Source: Cellulomonas xiejunii (lineage in GTDB: Bacteria; Actinomycetota; Actinomycetes; Actinomycetales; Cellulomonadaceae). From it: a stretch of 64,000 nucleotides of DNA. Both the position numbers and the translations under genes were made by a program. Location: assembly GCF_024508315.1 (NCBI RefSeq), contig NZ_CP101987.1, forward strand, positions 868,001 through 932,000, given 5' to 3'. Positions 18,693 through 26,995 of this stretch are shown in pieces (within the stretch, counting starts at the first letter, position 1; each line of letters begins with the position of its first letter). The notes below the pieces were generated by a model. It did not search any database. It worked only from the letters and a program-made list of their open reading frames with translations, and was not told where the DNA came from.

Positions 18693-18830
18693 GTGAGCGA
18701 GACCGACGACGGCCGCACCGGCAGCAGCACCGACGCGGACGAGCTGTCCGACGACGGCGTCGGCGGCACGGACACCGGCGAGCCGAGCAGCTTCGAGCCG
18801 GAGGAGGACCCTGACGCCACCGCGGAGTGA
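18693..18830 (+). CDS. Small acidic disordered protein
   Basis: 45 residues starting at GTG 18693 with AGGAGG 6 nt upstream. The product is dominated by Asp, Glu, Ser, Thr and Gly and has no hydrophobic core. It resembles the 54-residue acidic protein at 9969-10133 in length and composition. It ends just where the LigD-like frame may begin, so the two may be translationally coupled. Function unknown. Confidence 0.55.
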   Translation: MSETDDGRTGSSTDADELSDDGVGGTDTGEPSSFEPEEDPDATAE

Positions 18831-18897
18831 CGCCACGACCGAGGACGTCCCGCCCGACGAGCAGTCCGGGCGGGACGCCCTCGGCACGTACCGCTCG

Positions 18898-20463
18898 ATG
18901 CGCGACTTCACGCGCACGGCCGAGCCGGCCGGTGCGGTCCCGGAACCGACCGGCGGCCCCGAGCGGCGCTTCGTGGTGCAGCGGCACCGCGCGCGTCGCC
19001 TGCACTACGACGTGCGCTTCGAGATCGACGGCGTCCTGGTCAGCTGGGCCGTGCCGAAGGGCCCGACGCTGGACCCGACGGCGCGACGCATGGCCGTGCA
19101 CGTCGAGGACCACCCGCTGGAGTACGAGGCGTTCGAGGGTGTGATCCCGCACGGGCAGTACGGCGGGGGCGACGTCATCGTGTGGGACCGCGGCACGTGG
19201 CACCCGTACAAGTCCGACGACCCGGCGGCCGAGGTCGCGGGCGGGCAGCTGCACGCCGAGCTGCACGGCGAGCGGCTGCGCGGCAAGTTCCTGCTGGTGC
19301 GCCGCGACAGCGGTGACGGCAAGGACCAGTGGCTGATGTTCCACAAGCGTGACGAGCACGCGGTCGAGGGCTGGGACGCCGAGGACCACCCCACGTCCGT
19401 GGTGTCCGGGCGGACGAACGACGAGGTCGCGGCCCACCCGGACCACATCTGGCGCTCGGGCGTCCCCGCGGCGCAGGCGGAGGTGGACCTGCACCCACCG
19501 GTGCCCGACGTGCCCCCGCCCACGGACGACGAGCTCGCGGCGCTCGACGACCTGGGCGCGAGCGGGACGTGGGACGTGCACGGGCGGCGCCTGCGGGTCA
19601 CCAACCTCGACAAGGTGCTGTTCCCCGCGCGCGACGGGGAGGCGCCGGTCACCAAGCGTGACCTGTTGCGCTACACCGCGTGCGTCGCGCCCGTGGCGCT
19701 GCCGTACCTGGCAGGGCGGGCGCTCAACATGCACCGTTTCCCGCAGGGTGCCGCCACGCGCGGCTTCTGGCACAAGCAGCTGCCGGACCACGCGCCGGAC
19801 TGGGTGCCGCGCTGGGACCGCCCTGACGCCGACCCCGGCGAGTCGACCACCTACCTCGTCGTCGACGAGCCCGCCGCCCTGGTGTGGGCCGCCAACTTCG
19901 GGGCCCTGGAGTGGCACGCGTGGACGTCCCGCACCTCCGCGCCCGACCTCCCGACGTACGCGCTCATCGACCTCGACCCGGGCACGGCGACGGCGTGGGA
20001 GGACGTCGTGCTGCTGGCCCGCCTGCACCGCGACGCCTTCGAGCACCTGGGTGTCCGCGCGTTCCCCAAGCTCACGGGGCGTCGCGGCATCCAGATCTGG
20101 GTACCGGTCGCGGTCGGCTTGACCTTCGACGAGACGCGCGCGTGGGTCGAGCGGCTGTCGCGGACCGTCGGCAAGGTGGTGCCCGACCTCGTCAGCTGGC
20201 GCTGGGAGGTCAGCGAGCGCGGCGGCCAGGCGCGCCTGGACTACACGCAGAACGCGGTCAACAAGACCCTCGTCGCGCCGTACAGCCCGCGCGCGTCCGC
20301 CGGCGCGCCGGTCTCGGCACCCATCTCGTGGGACGAGCTCGACGCGGACTGGCTGCGGCCCGACGCGTTCACGGTCCGCACCGTGCTGGACCGGGTGGCC
20401 GAGCACGGCGACCTGTTCCGGGGCGTGCTGGACGGCGACCAGGTGCTGCCGCGCCTGACCTGA
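18898..20463 (+). CDS. LigD-like protein: 3'-phosphoesterase plus primase-polymerase domains, no ligase domain
   Basis: 521 residues from ATG 18898. The N-terminal phosphoesterase domain (to about residue 160) has RHRARRLHYDVRFEIDGVL, EDHPLEYEAFEGVIP and QWLMFHKRD. The AEP-type polymerase domain (about 205-510) has TNLDKVLFPA, the metal-binding LIDLDPG, and RGIQIWVPV. Family members process and fill DNA ends in non-homologous end joining with Ku and a ligase; neither Ku nor a ligase domain lies in this window. The start is uncertain: conserved-looking sequence (LGTYRS) continues upstream in frame, and a CTG at 18811 has GGAGGAGG just before it. The stop is 12 bp from a convergent gene. Confidence 0.9.
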   Translation: MRDFTRTAEPAGAVPEPTGGPERRFVVQRHRARRLHYDVRFEIDGVLVSWAVPKGPTLDPTARRMAVHVEDHPLEYEAFEGVIPHGQYGGGDVIVWDRGTWHPYKSDDPAAEVAGGQLHAELHGERLRGKFLLVRRDSGDGKDQWLMFHKRDEHAVEGWDAEDHPTSVVSGRTNDEVAAHPDHIWRSGVPAAQAEVDLHPPVPDVPPPTDDELAALDDLGASGTWDVHGRRLRVTNLDKVLFPARDGEAPVTKRDLLRYTACVAPVALPYLAGRALNMHRFPQGAATRGFWHKQLPDHAPDWVPRWDRPDADPGESTTYLVVDEPAALVWAANFGALEWHAWTSRTSAPDLPTYALIDLDPGTATAWEDVVLLARLHRDAFEHLGVRAFPKLTGRRGIQIWVPVAVGLTFDETRAWVERLSRTVGKVVPDLVSWRWEVSERGGQARLDYTQNAVNKTLVAPYSPRASAGAPVSAPISWDELDADWLRPDAFTVRTVLDRVAEHGDLFRGVLDGDQVLPRLT

Positions 20464-20475
20464 CCGCCCGGCCGC

Positions 20476-21594
20476 TCACTCGCTGCGCGCCGCGGCCCGC
20501 TCCCGCAGCTCCCGGCCGCGCTCGACGTCCTTCTCGAGCCGGGCGCGGCGCTTGTCGCTCGCGCGGGTGTCGCGCGGCGGCAGCTGGATGGTGCGCTCGG
20601 CCGCCATGCCGGCCTGCAGCTCGCGGCCGCGCTCGAGCTCGGCGTCGAGCTCGGCGCCGAACAGCAGCGCGAGGTTCGAGATCCACAGCCACAGCAGCAG
20701 CACGATCACCCCGGCGAGCGACCCGTACGTCGCGCCGTAGTCCGCGAACTGCGACACGTACAGCCCGAGGGCGGCCGAGGCGAGCAGCCACACGACGATC
20801 GCGATCAGCGCGCCGACGCTCACCCACCGGAACCGCGGCTGCCGCACGTTCGGCGTGCCGTGGTAGAGCAGCGCCACGGCCGTCACGACGAGCACGAGCA
20901 CGAGCGGCCACTTCGCGACCTGCCACACGCTGACGACGGTGTCGCTGAGCCCGACGGCGCGGCCGACGCTCTCGGCGACCGGGCCCGACAGCACGAGGAA
21001 CGCCACGACCAGCACCGCGATGAGCACGAGCACCGTGGTGAGCACGAGCAGCACGGGCCGCAGCTTCCAGATCGGCCGGCCCTCGTCGACCTCGTAGATG
21101 CGGTTCATGCCCCGCCCGAAGGCGGTCACGTACCCGGAGGCCGACCACAGCGCGACCACGAGGCCCACGACGAGCGCGAGCCCGGCGGACGGGGCGTCGG
21201 CGAGGTTCTGCAGGATCGGCTCGAGCGTCTCGACCGCGGAGCCGGCCCCGGCGTCGGTCGCGAGGTCGGTGATCCGGGTGACGGCCTCGTCCGGGTCGGA
21301 CACGAGCCCCAGCAGCGAGACCACGGCCAGCAGGGCGGGGGCGAGCGCGAGGACCGCGTAGTACGTCAGGGCGGCGGCGAGGTCGGTGCACTGGTCGTCC
21401 ATGAACTCCCGGACGGTGGTGCGCAGCACGTACCCCCACGAGGGCTTGCGCAGCTCGGTGGGGGAGCTCGGCTTGCGGGGGTCGTCGGGTGCGGGCGCGT
21501 CCGCCTTGCGCGCGGCGGCGCCCGCCTCGTCGTCGCCGCCGGGGCCGACGGGCGCGGCGCCGTCGCCTGCCCCGGTGGTGCGGGTGTCGTCCAT
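20476..21594 (-). CDS. YihY/BrkB-family membrane protein
   Basis: 372 residues from ATG 21594, which has a modest AGGGGG upstream; a longer start would add a basic segment unlike the family. A charged N-terminal region of about 65 residues precedes the family core: TVREFMDDQCTDLAAALTYY, then about six transmembrane helices including LWSASGYVTAFGRGMNRIYE and YVSQFADYGATYGSLAGVIV. The C-terminus is a charged, probably coiled tail. The family (once misnamed ribonuclease BN) has no settled function; transporter-like roles have been suggested. Confidence 0.92.
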   Translation of the reverse strand: MDDTRTTGAGDGAAPVGPGGDDEAGAAARKADAPAPDDPRKPSSPTELRKPSWGYVLRTTVREFMDDQCTDLAAALTYYAVLALAPALLAVVSLLGLVSDPDEAVTRITDLATDAGAGSAVETLEPILQNLADAPSAGLALVVGLVVALWSASGYVTAFGRGMNRIYEVDEGRPIWKLRPVLLVLTTVLVLIAVLVVAFLVLSGPVAESVGRAVGLSDTVVSVWQVAKWPLVLVLVVTAVALLYHGTPNVRQPRFRWVSVGALIAIVVWLLASAALGLYVSQFADYGATYGSLAGVIVLLLWLWISNLALLFGAELDAELERGRELQAGMAAERTIQLPPRDTRASDKRRARLEKDVERGRELRERAAARSE

Positions 21595-21775
21595 GTCGCC
21601 CCCTGAGCGCAGTCGTGGGTCGGCCGCCCGCCGCGTCGCGGCGGTCACGTCCCGGGCTGGCTCGCCGGTGACGTCGGGCGGGCCGAGCGGCCGTTCCGTG
21701 ACCTGACGTTCACGCTACGTCGCGGTCCGTGACGCGCAAGCGGACGCGGGTGCCGGTCGCGAAGGTCCCCCGGAG

Positions 21776-22027
21776 TCAGGCGTCGAGCGCCGCCCGGGCG
21801 CGGCGGCGCACCTCGTCGACGGTCGCCACCAGGGAAGCGGCGTCGTGCCCGGCGCCGGCGACGACGTGGTCGAGCCCGTCGAGGCCGGCCGCGGCCAGCA
21901 GCCGCTTGTCGTTGGTGGCCCACGTGCCGCGCCGGGCGAGGACGGCGTGCGCGTACGCGTGGGCCGCGGCCGCGACGAGCCCCAGGCACGCGGTCACCGA
22001 CCCCCGTTCGGCGTGCGCGCGGGCACG
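21776..22027 (-). pseudogene. C-terminal remnant of a nucleotidyltransferase-domain gene
   Basis: The minus-strand frame has excellent codon bias and reads AHAYAHAVLARRGTWATNDKRLL and then GLDGLDHVVAG, which resembles the C-terminal helical part of small MNT-type nucleotidyltransferase proteins. Coding character continues upstream of the only start codon (GTG 21997) as far as a stop at 22028-22030, but the nucleotidyltransferase core with its GS...DxD motif is absent. The LacI gene begins its stop only 36 nt further on, so the 5' part seems to have been deleted. If translated from GTG 21997 it would give 73 residues. Confidence 0.5.
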
Positions 22028-22065
22028 TCAGCAGCATGCCTGCCCGGGCGCGCGCTCGCACGGCC

Positions 22066-23103
22066 TCAGGGTGCGGGCGCGGTCGACTCCCGGACCACGA
22101 GCGTGGTGGCGAGCTGGACGTGCCAGGACGCGGGCTCGTGACCTGCCGCCATGCTCAGCACGGTCTCCACCGCCATGCGGCCCATGCCGTCCAGCGGCTG
22201 GTGCACCGACGTCAGGCGTGGGCTGGTCCAGCTCGCCTGCGGGGTGTCGTCGAAGCCCACGACGCTGAGCCGGCCGGGGACGGCGACGCCCAGCTCCTGG
22301 GCAGCGGCGAGTACCCCGACGGCGATCTCGTCGTCCCCGGCGACGACCGCGGTCGGAGGGTCGGGCAGCTGCAGCAGGTCGCGGGCGTGCAGGATCCCGG
22401 TCTCGACGGCGAACTCGTCGCTGCGGACGAGCGCGGGGTCGGGCTCCAGTCCGGCGGAGTTCAGCGCGGCCCGGTAGCCGTGCAGGCGCTCGCGCGCGGC
22501 GACCGAGCCGTCGGGTCCGCCGATCCAGGCGATGCGGCGGTGCCCCAGGTCCAGCAGGTGCTCGGTGGCGGTGCGGCCGCCGGCCCAGTTGGTCGCGCCG
22601 ATGCTCACGACGCGGGCCTCCTGGGTGTCGACGGGGTCGACCATGACGAACGGCAGGCCGACCTCGTGCGCCGCGAGCAGCAGGGCGTCGGGCTGCGCGA
22701 GGGTGAGGCCGACGACGCCGACCGCGCCGGCCGCGCGCTGCTCGTCGACCCAGTCGCGAGCGGCGGCGCGCGTGACGCGCACGTCACGGTCGGGCGCGAG
22801 CCGGATGACGAGGTCGGTGCCCGCGGCGGTCGCGGCGGTGAGGATGCCGCCGAGCACGTGCGTCATGTAGGGCGACTCGAGCACGTCGAGGGCCGCGACG
22901 AGCGTCGGCCCGCGGGGGGTGCCGCGGCGCTCGGTGGTGGGGCGGTAGCCCAGCTCGCGCACCGCCGCCAGGATCCGGGCGCGCGTGTCCGCGGCGACGT
23001 CGTCCCGGCCGTTGAGCGCCTTGGAGACGGCTGCACGGGACACCCCTGCGCGGCGCGCGACGTCCTCCAGCGTGACGTGTCGGGACGACGGACGACCGGC
23101 CAC
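22066..23103 (-). CDS. LacI-family transcriptional regulator
   Basis: 345 residues. GTG 23103 is preferred over GTG 23112 because AGGAGG lies 7 nt upstream of the former and overlaps the latter. The N-terminal helix-turn-helix is clear: VTLEDVARRAGVSRAAVSKALNGR, with hinge RARILAAVRELGYRP; the remainder is a periplasmic-binding-protein-like sugar sensor (VGFDDTPQASWTSPRLTSV). It is divergent from a GH39 xylosidase and two matching palindromes lie between them, so it most likely represses that gene, and itself, until a xylo-oligosaccharide or related sugar binds. Confidence 0.93.
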   Translation of the reverse strand: MAGRPSSRHVTLEDVARRAGVSRAAVSKALNGRDDVAADTRARILAAVRELGYRPTTERRGTPRGPTLVAALDVLESPYMTHVLGGILTAATAAGTDLVIRLAPDRDVRVTRAAARDWVDEQRAAGAVGVVGLTLAQPDALLLAAHEVGLPFVMVDPVDTQEARVVSIGATNWAGGRTATEHLLDLGHRRIAWIGGPDGSVAARERLHGYRAALNSAGLEPDPALVRSDEFAVETGILHARDLLQLPDPPTAVVAGDDEIAVGVLAAAQELGVAVPGRLSVVGFDDTPQASWTSPRLTSVHQPLDGMGRMAVETVLSMAAGHEPASWHVQLATTLVVRESTAPAP

Positions 23104-23117
23104 CGGTGGCACCTCCT

Positions 23118-23136
23118 GCTCGAAACTGTTTCGAGC
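23118..23136. promoter_or_regulatory. LacI-type operator upstream of the regulator gene
   Basis: A perfect 9-bp inverted repeat with one central base, GCTCGAAACTGTTTCGAGC, sits directly before the ribosome site of the LacI gene. The same core CGAAAC-N-GTTTCG recurs at 23232-23244. Placement and repetition support autoregulation. Confidence 0.8.
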
Positions 23137-23180
23137 CTAGAGGAAGGGCGAGGGTCCCTGCAACGCCGTGAGATGTCGGC

Positions 23181-23209
23181 TTGACCGCTCCGAACGGCAC
23201 CCGTACAGT
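23181..23209 (+). promoter_or_regulatory. Sigma-70-type promoter of the GH39 gene
   Basis: TTGACC (23181-23186) and TACAGT (23204-23209) are separated by 17 bp, a close match to vegetative actinobacterial promoters. The predicted transcription start, near 23216, lies immediately before the downstream operator, so a bound repressor would block initiation or clearance. Confidence 0.75.
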
Positions 23210-23216
23210 CTCGCCC

Positions 23217-23244
23217 GCAACGCAATCGTTGCGAAACAGTTTCG
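23217..23244. promoter_or_regulatory. LacI-type operator region downstream of the GH39 promoter
   Basis: Two adjoining palindromes: GCAACG-CAAT-CGTTGC at 23217-23232 and CGAAAC-A-GTTTCG at 23232-23244. The second repeats the core of the operator at 23118-23136. The region spans about +1 to +28 of the predicted transcript, a classical repressor position, and ends 20 nt before the start codon. Confidence 0.75.
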
Positions 23245-23264
23245 ACGCTCGACGAGGAGACGTC

Positions 23265-24926
23265 ATGGACGCCGCGCCCCGCGGCAGCACCGGCCCGCTG
23301 ACGGTCGACGGGTCGCCGTCCGTCGGCCGCACGCTCCACCACGTGTGGAACGAGTGCGTCGGCGCGGGCCGTGCCAACGAGGCGCTGCGCGCGGACTGGC
23401 AGGCGCACTTCCAGGAGGCCGTCGACCTGCTCGGCGCCCGCTACGTGCGCTTCCACGGGCTCTACCACGACGACATGTTCGTGTACCGCGGCGACGACGG
23501 CGGTGGCGGCGGCTTCGGGCCGCCGACGCCCCTGGTCGATCCGGTCCACACGTTCAGCTACGTCGACAAGGTCTTCGACTTCATCCTCTCGACCGGGGCG
23601 CGGCCCTTCGTCGAGCTCGGCTTCATGCCGCGCGCCCTGGCCACGCAGACCGAGACGCTGTTCTGGTGGAAGGCGCACTGCAGCCCGCCGAACGACATGA
23701 GCCGCTGGGCCGACCTCGTCTCCGCGACCGTGCGGCACTGGATCGAGCGGTACGGCATCGACGAGGTGCTCCAGTGGCGGTTCGAGGTGTGGAACGAGCC
23801 GAACCTCGTCCCGATGTTCTGGACCGGCACCCGCACCCAGTACTTCGAGCTGTACGAGGCCAGCGTCCGGGCGATCAAGGCGATCGACGAGCGCCTGCTC
23901 GTCGGCGGCCCCTCCACCAGCGTGTTCGTCCCCGACGCCCGCTACGCCGGCGAGACCGAGGACCGCACCGCGTCGATCGCCACCGGCGAGGCCGCCGATC
24001 CCGACGCCCTGGACTGGCGCCCGGTGTGGATCGAGGAGTTCATCGCGTGGTGCGCCGAGCGCGACCTGCCCGTCGACTTCGTCACGGCGCACCTGTACCC
24101 GACCGACTACGCCGCCACGCCCAGCGGCGGCGCCAAGGAGATCAGCCGCTACGTCGACGCGACGTACGACGACCTCACCCTCCTGCGCAGCATCATCGCG
24201 AGCAGCCCGTACCCCGACGCCGAGGTCCACATCACCGAGTGGTCGACGTCGCCGTCGAGCCGTGACCGCTCCCACGACACGCTGTTCGCCGCGACGTACA
24301 TTACGCGGGCCTACCTGCGCTGCGCCGAGCTCGCCGACTCCATCTCGTACTGGACGTTCACGGACGTCTTCGAGGAGGGCGGCGCGGGCCTGGGCCCGTT
24401 CCACGGCGGTTTCGGGCTCGTCAACGAGCAGGGTCTGCACAAGCCGACGTTCCACGCGTTCGCGATGCTCGGGCAGCTCGGGGACGAGGTGCTCGCGGAC
24501 CTGCCGCACGGCGTCCTCACGCGCGACAGCGCTACGGGTCGCGTCGCAGGCGTCCTGCACCACTACCCCGACGAGATGGGCGGCCGGTCCGTCCGGTCGC
24601 AGCACACCTACGCCGCAGCGCGCGGTCTGGCCGGGATCGGCCCGAACCGTCGTGTCCGCCACACGGTCGCCGGGCTCCCCGCAGGGGCGACGTTCGACGT
24701 CGCCCAGCTCGACTGGGAGCACGGCAACGTGGCCGAGGCCTGGCACGCGATGGGCGAGCCGATCAACCTGACGCTCCCGCAGACCGCCGAGCTGCGGGCC
24801 GCAGCCGACGACCTGCTGCGTCGCACCCTGACCGCGTCGGACGACGGCGTCCTGGAGATCGACCTCGACCTGCCGCCGTGGGCGGTCGTCGGGATCGTCC
24901 AGACGGGACCGCGTCCGGCGTCCTGA
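23265..24926 (+). CDS. Glycoside hydrolase family 39 (beta-xylosidase-like)
   Basis: 553 residues, ATG 23265 after a GAGGAG site. The (beta/alpha)8 barrel shows LHHVWNECVG near the N-terminus, the acid/base glutamate Glu178 in VWNEPNLVPMFW, and the nucleophile Glu325 in HITEWSTSPSSRD; both are conserved in GH39. A beta-sandwich domain follows from about residue 420. There is no signal peptide, so the enzyme probably cleaves imported xylo-oligosaccharides in the cytoplasm. Alpha-L-iduronidase-type or arabinopyranosidase activity occurs in the same family, but bacterial members beside LacI regulators are usually xylosidases. Confidence 0.93.
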   Translation: MDAAPRGSTGPLTVDGSPSVGRTLHHVWNECVGAGRANEALRADWQAHFQEAVDLLGARYVRFHGLYHDDMFVYRGDDGGGGGFGPPTPLVDPVHTFSYVDKVFDFILSTGARPFVELGFMPRALATQTETLFWWKAHCSPPNDMSRWADLVSATVRHWIERYGIDEVLQWRFEVWNEPNLVPMFWTGTRTQYFELYEASVRAIKAIDERLLVGGPSTSVFVPDARYAGETEDRTASIATGEAADPDALDWRPVWIEEFIAWCAERDLPVDFVTAHLYPTDYAATPSGGAKEISRYVDATYDDLTLLRSIIASSPYPDAEVHITEWSTSPSSRDRSHDTLFAATYITRAYLRCAELADSISYWTFTDVFEEGGAGLGPFHGGFGLVNEQGLHKPTFHAFAMLGQLGDEVLADLPHGVLTRDSATGRVAGVLHHYPDEMGGRSVRSQHTYAAARGLAGIGPNRRVRHTVAGLPAGATFDVAQLDWEHGNVAEAWHAMGEPINLTLPQTAELRAAADDLLRRTLTASDDGVLEIDLDLPPWAVVGIVQTGPRPAS

Positions 24927-24928
24927 AC

Positions 24929-24978
24929 CGCAGCCGCGCCCGTCCTCCTCGTCGTCGTCCTCGACGGGCGCGGCTGCG
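24929..24978. terminator. Bidirectional terminator hairpin
   Basis: A perfect 16-bp stem (24929-24944 with 24963-24978) with an 18-nt loop begins 3 nt after the GH39 stop. Its far arm reaches the stop region of the convergent histidine-kinase gene at 24979, so it can serve both transcripts. Confidence 0.85.
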
Positions 24979-26247
24979 TCACACGCCCGACGACTCCGTG
25001 ACCGGCTCCTCGGCGGGCACCACCCAGGGCAGCGACGCCCGCACGACGAACGTCCCGTCCGGCTGCCGTCCCGCCTCGAGACGCCCACCGGTGAGGTCCA
25101 GCCGTTCGGCCAGGCCGGTCAGGCCCCAGCCGGAGGTGGGCAGGGCGGTGGTGGGTGCTGTGGTGGGGACGGGGTTGGTGACCTCGAGGGCGATGCGTTC
25201 GCCGGGGGCGCCGTGCAGGCGGACGTGCACGGGTGCGCCGGGGGCGTGCTTGCGGGCGTTGGTCAGGGTCTCCTGCACGACGCGGTACAGGTGCCGGCTG
25301 GTCGAGGCGGGCAGGCGGGCCAGGTCGTCCTCGCCGACGCGGTCGAGCACGAACGTGACGGGGGACCCGGCGGCGCGGGTGCCGTCGAGGAGCTCGTCGA
25401 CCTGCGCGAAGGTGGGTTGGGGGCGCGACTGCTCGTCGGTGGCGGTGGTGTCGCGCAGCAGGCCGAGGACCTCGCGGAGCTCTCCGAGGGCCTCGTGGGC
25501 GTTCTCGCGCACGACGGCGGCGGTCTCGCGGACCTGCTCGGGGTCCAGTCCGGCGCGGTACTCCAGGGCGCCGGAGTGCAGGGCGACCAGGGACAGGCGG
25601 TGGGCCAGCACGTCGTGCATCTCGCGGGCGATGCGGTTGCGTTCAGCTGCGCGGGCGCCGTCGTCGCGGGCGTCGGCCTCGCGCCGGGCGATGGCGGCCT
25701 GCTCGCGCAGCGAGGCCACGAGCGCGCGCCGGCCCCCGATGAACATCCCCGTCACCACCACGAGCGCGAGGTACACCGCCTGCACCACCAGCACCGTCAG
25801 GTCCATGTGGGCCATCTCCCGGCCCGGGTCGGTCAGGTGGTTGCTGATCGCGCGCTCGCCGACGAGGGTGGCGCCGCACCACAGCAGCCCCACGGGCACG
25901 ATCTCCGCCCAGCGTCGCCGGGTCGCGAGGGACAGGACCGCGAGGGTCGTGATCCCGGCGGAGAACGTCGAGAAGGTGCCGACCGTGATGACGGCGCCCG
26001 TCACCGCGAGCGGAGCCTGACGCCGCGCGACGTACAGGACCGCGCACACGACCATGCACACGAGGTCGAGAAGGAACCAGAGCATCAGGCCCGGGCTGTC
26101 CGCCCTGCCCGGCTGCTCCTCCAGCGTGACCCCGTACGTGGCCACGCCGACCACCACGCCGACGAGCACGGCCACGGCCAGCCGCCACGTGTGCGCCCAC
26201 ACCCGCCGGCCCCGGCTCGGGCGGGGGAGGACGGCGGGGCCGGTCAC
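24979..26247 (-). CDS. NarL/DesK-type sensor histidine kinase (HK1)
   Basis: 422 residues. GTG 26247 is chosen because it gives an N-terminus matching HK2 position for position; an ATG at 26319 would overlap the response-regulator gene. The membrane part has about five helices in the first 190 residues. The HisKA_3 domain has phospho-acceptor His211 in REMHDVLAHRLSL, and the ATPase domain has VQETLTNARKHA (N box) and SGWGLTGLAERL (G box). It lies last in the operon HK2-RR-HK1, 52 nt after the regulator gene. A 670-bp block over the kinase core is almost identical to HK2. Confidence 0.93.
   Translation of the reverse strand: MTGPAVLPRPSRGRRVWAHTWRLAVAVLVGVVVGVATYGVTLEEQPGRADSPGLMLWFLLDLVCMVVCAVLYVARRQAPLAVTGAVITVGTFSTFSAGITTLAVLSLATRRRWAEIVPVGLLWCGATLVGERAISNHLTDPGREMAHMDLTVLVVQAVYLALVVVTGMFIGGRRALVASLREQAAIARREADARDDGARAAERNRIAREMHDVLAHRLSLVALHSGALEYRAGLDPEQVRETAAVVRENAHEALGELREVLGLLRDTTATDEQSRPQPTFAQVDELLDGTRAAGSPVTFVLDRVGEDDLARLPASTSRHLYRVVQETLTNARKHAPGAPVHVRLHGAPGERIALEVTNPVPTTAPTTALPTSGWGLTGLAERLDLTGGRLEAGRQPDGTFVVRASLPWVVPAEEPVTESSGV
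25099..25768 (-). repeat. Kinase-core duplicate block, copy 1
   Basis: This 670-bp block matches 27097-27766 with only three base differences that I can find (at 25117, near 25644 and near 25735). It covers the dimerisation/phospho-acceptor domain and most of the ATPase domain. Outside it the two kinase genes diverge strongly. The pattern points to recent gene conversion or recombination within the operon. Confidence 0.9.
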
Positions 26248-26299
26248 GCCGCCCGACCGGCGGCGACGCGGGTCACGTGGAGCGTTCGGGCGGACGACG

Positions 26300-26995
26300 T
26301 CACACGTCACCCGCCTCATGGACGCAGATCGCGATGTGCGTGCGGTTGTCGGCCGGCATCTTCTCCAGGATGCGGCTGATGTGCGTCTTCACCGTTGCCA
26401 CGGTGATGAACAGCTCCGAGGCGATCTCGCTGTTCGACAGGCCGCGGCCGATCGCCCGCGCCACGTCCCGCTCACGCTCGGTGAGGTCGTCGAGACGCGC
26501 GCGTGCGGCCGTCCGGCGCTCGTTGCGCGGCCGCTGCGTGACCGACGCGATGAGGCGGTCGGTCACCGACGGCGACAGGGTCGTGCGGCCGGCGCCCGCG
26601 TCGAGGACGTGCCGGACGATCTCCGCCGGCGGGGTGTCCTTCAGCAGGAAGCCCGCGGCCCCCAGGCGCAGCGCGCCCAGCACCATCTCGTCGGTGTCGA
26701 ACGTCGTCAGGATGACCACGCGCGCGTCGGGCTGCCCAGCCAGCAGCCGCTCGGTCGCGGCCAGGCCGTCCAGCCGCGGCATGCGGATGTCCATGAGGAC
26801 GACGTCGGGAGCCGTCGACCGGACCACCTCGAGCGCCTCCAACCCGTCGGCGGCCTCACCGACCACCTCGATGGCCGGGTCCGCCCCGAGGATGAGCCGC
26901 AGGCCGACCCGCACGAGGGTCTCGTCGTCGACCAGGACCACCCGCACCGTCGGCCGCACCACCTGGTCCGCCACCTGCTCCGCCGTCGTCGTCAC
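26300..26995 (-). CDS. NarL/FixJ-family response regulator
   Basis: 231 residues, from GTG 26995, which overlaps HK2's stop codon by four bases (GTGA). The receiver domain has the acidic pair in LVDDET, phospho-acceptor Asp69 in VLMDIRMPRLDGL, the Thr of ILTTFDTD and the Lys of LLKDTPP. The C-terminal LuxR-type helix-turn-helix reads LTERERDVARAIGRGLSNSE and then TVATVKTHISRILEKM. It is the only regulator between two related kinases and is presumably phosphorylated by both. Targets cannot be seen from the sequence. Confidence 0.95.
   Translation of the reverse strand: MTTTAEQVADQVVRPTVRVVLVDDETLVRVGLRLILGADPAIEVVGEAADGLEALEVVRSTAPDVVLMDIRMPRLDGLAATERLLAGQPDARVVILTTFDTDEMVLGALRLGAAGFLLKDTPPAEIVRHVLDAGAGRTTLSPSVTDRLIASVTQRPRNERRTAARARLDDLTERERDVARAIGRGLSNSEIASELFITVATVKTHISRILEKMPADNRTHIAICVHEAGDV

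Noticed and set aside
11971-20406. An 8.4-kb open frame (2811 codons) on the minus strand opposite the repeat adhesin and LigD-like gene
   Set aside because: It is the antisense shadow of genes with extreme G/C third-position bias and repeats; its Arg/Gly/His/Val composition is non-protein-like and it has no domain or ribosome site.
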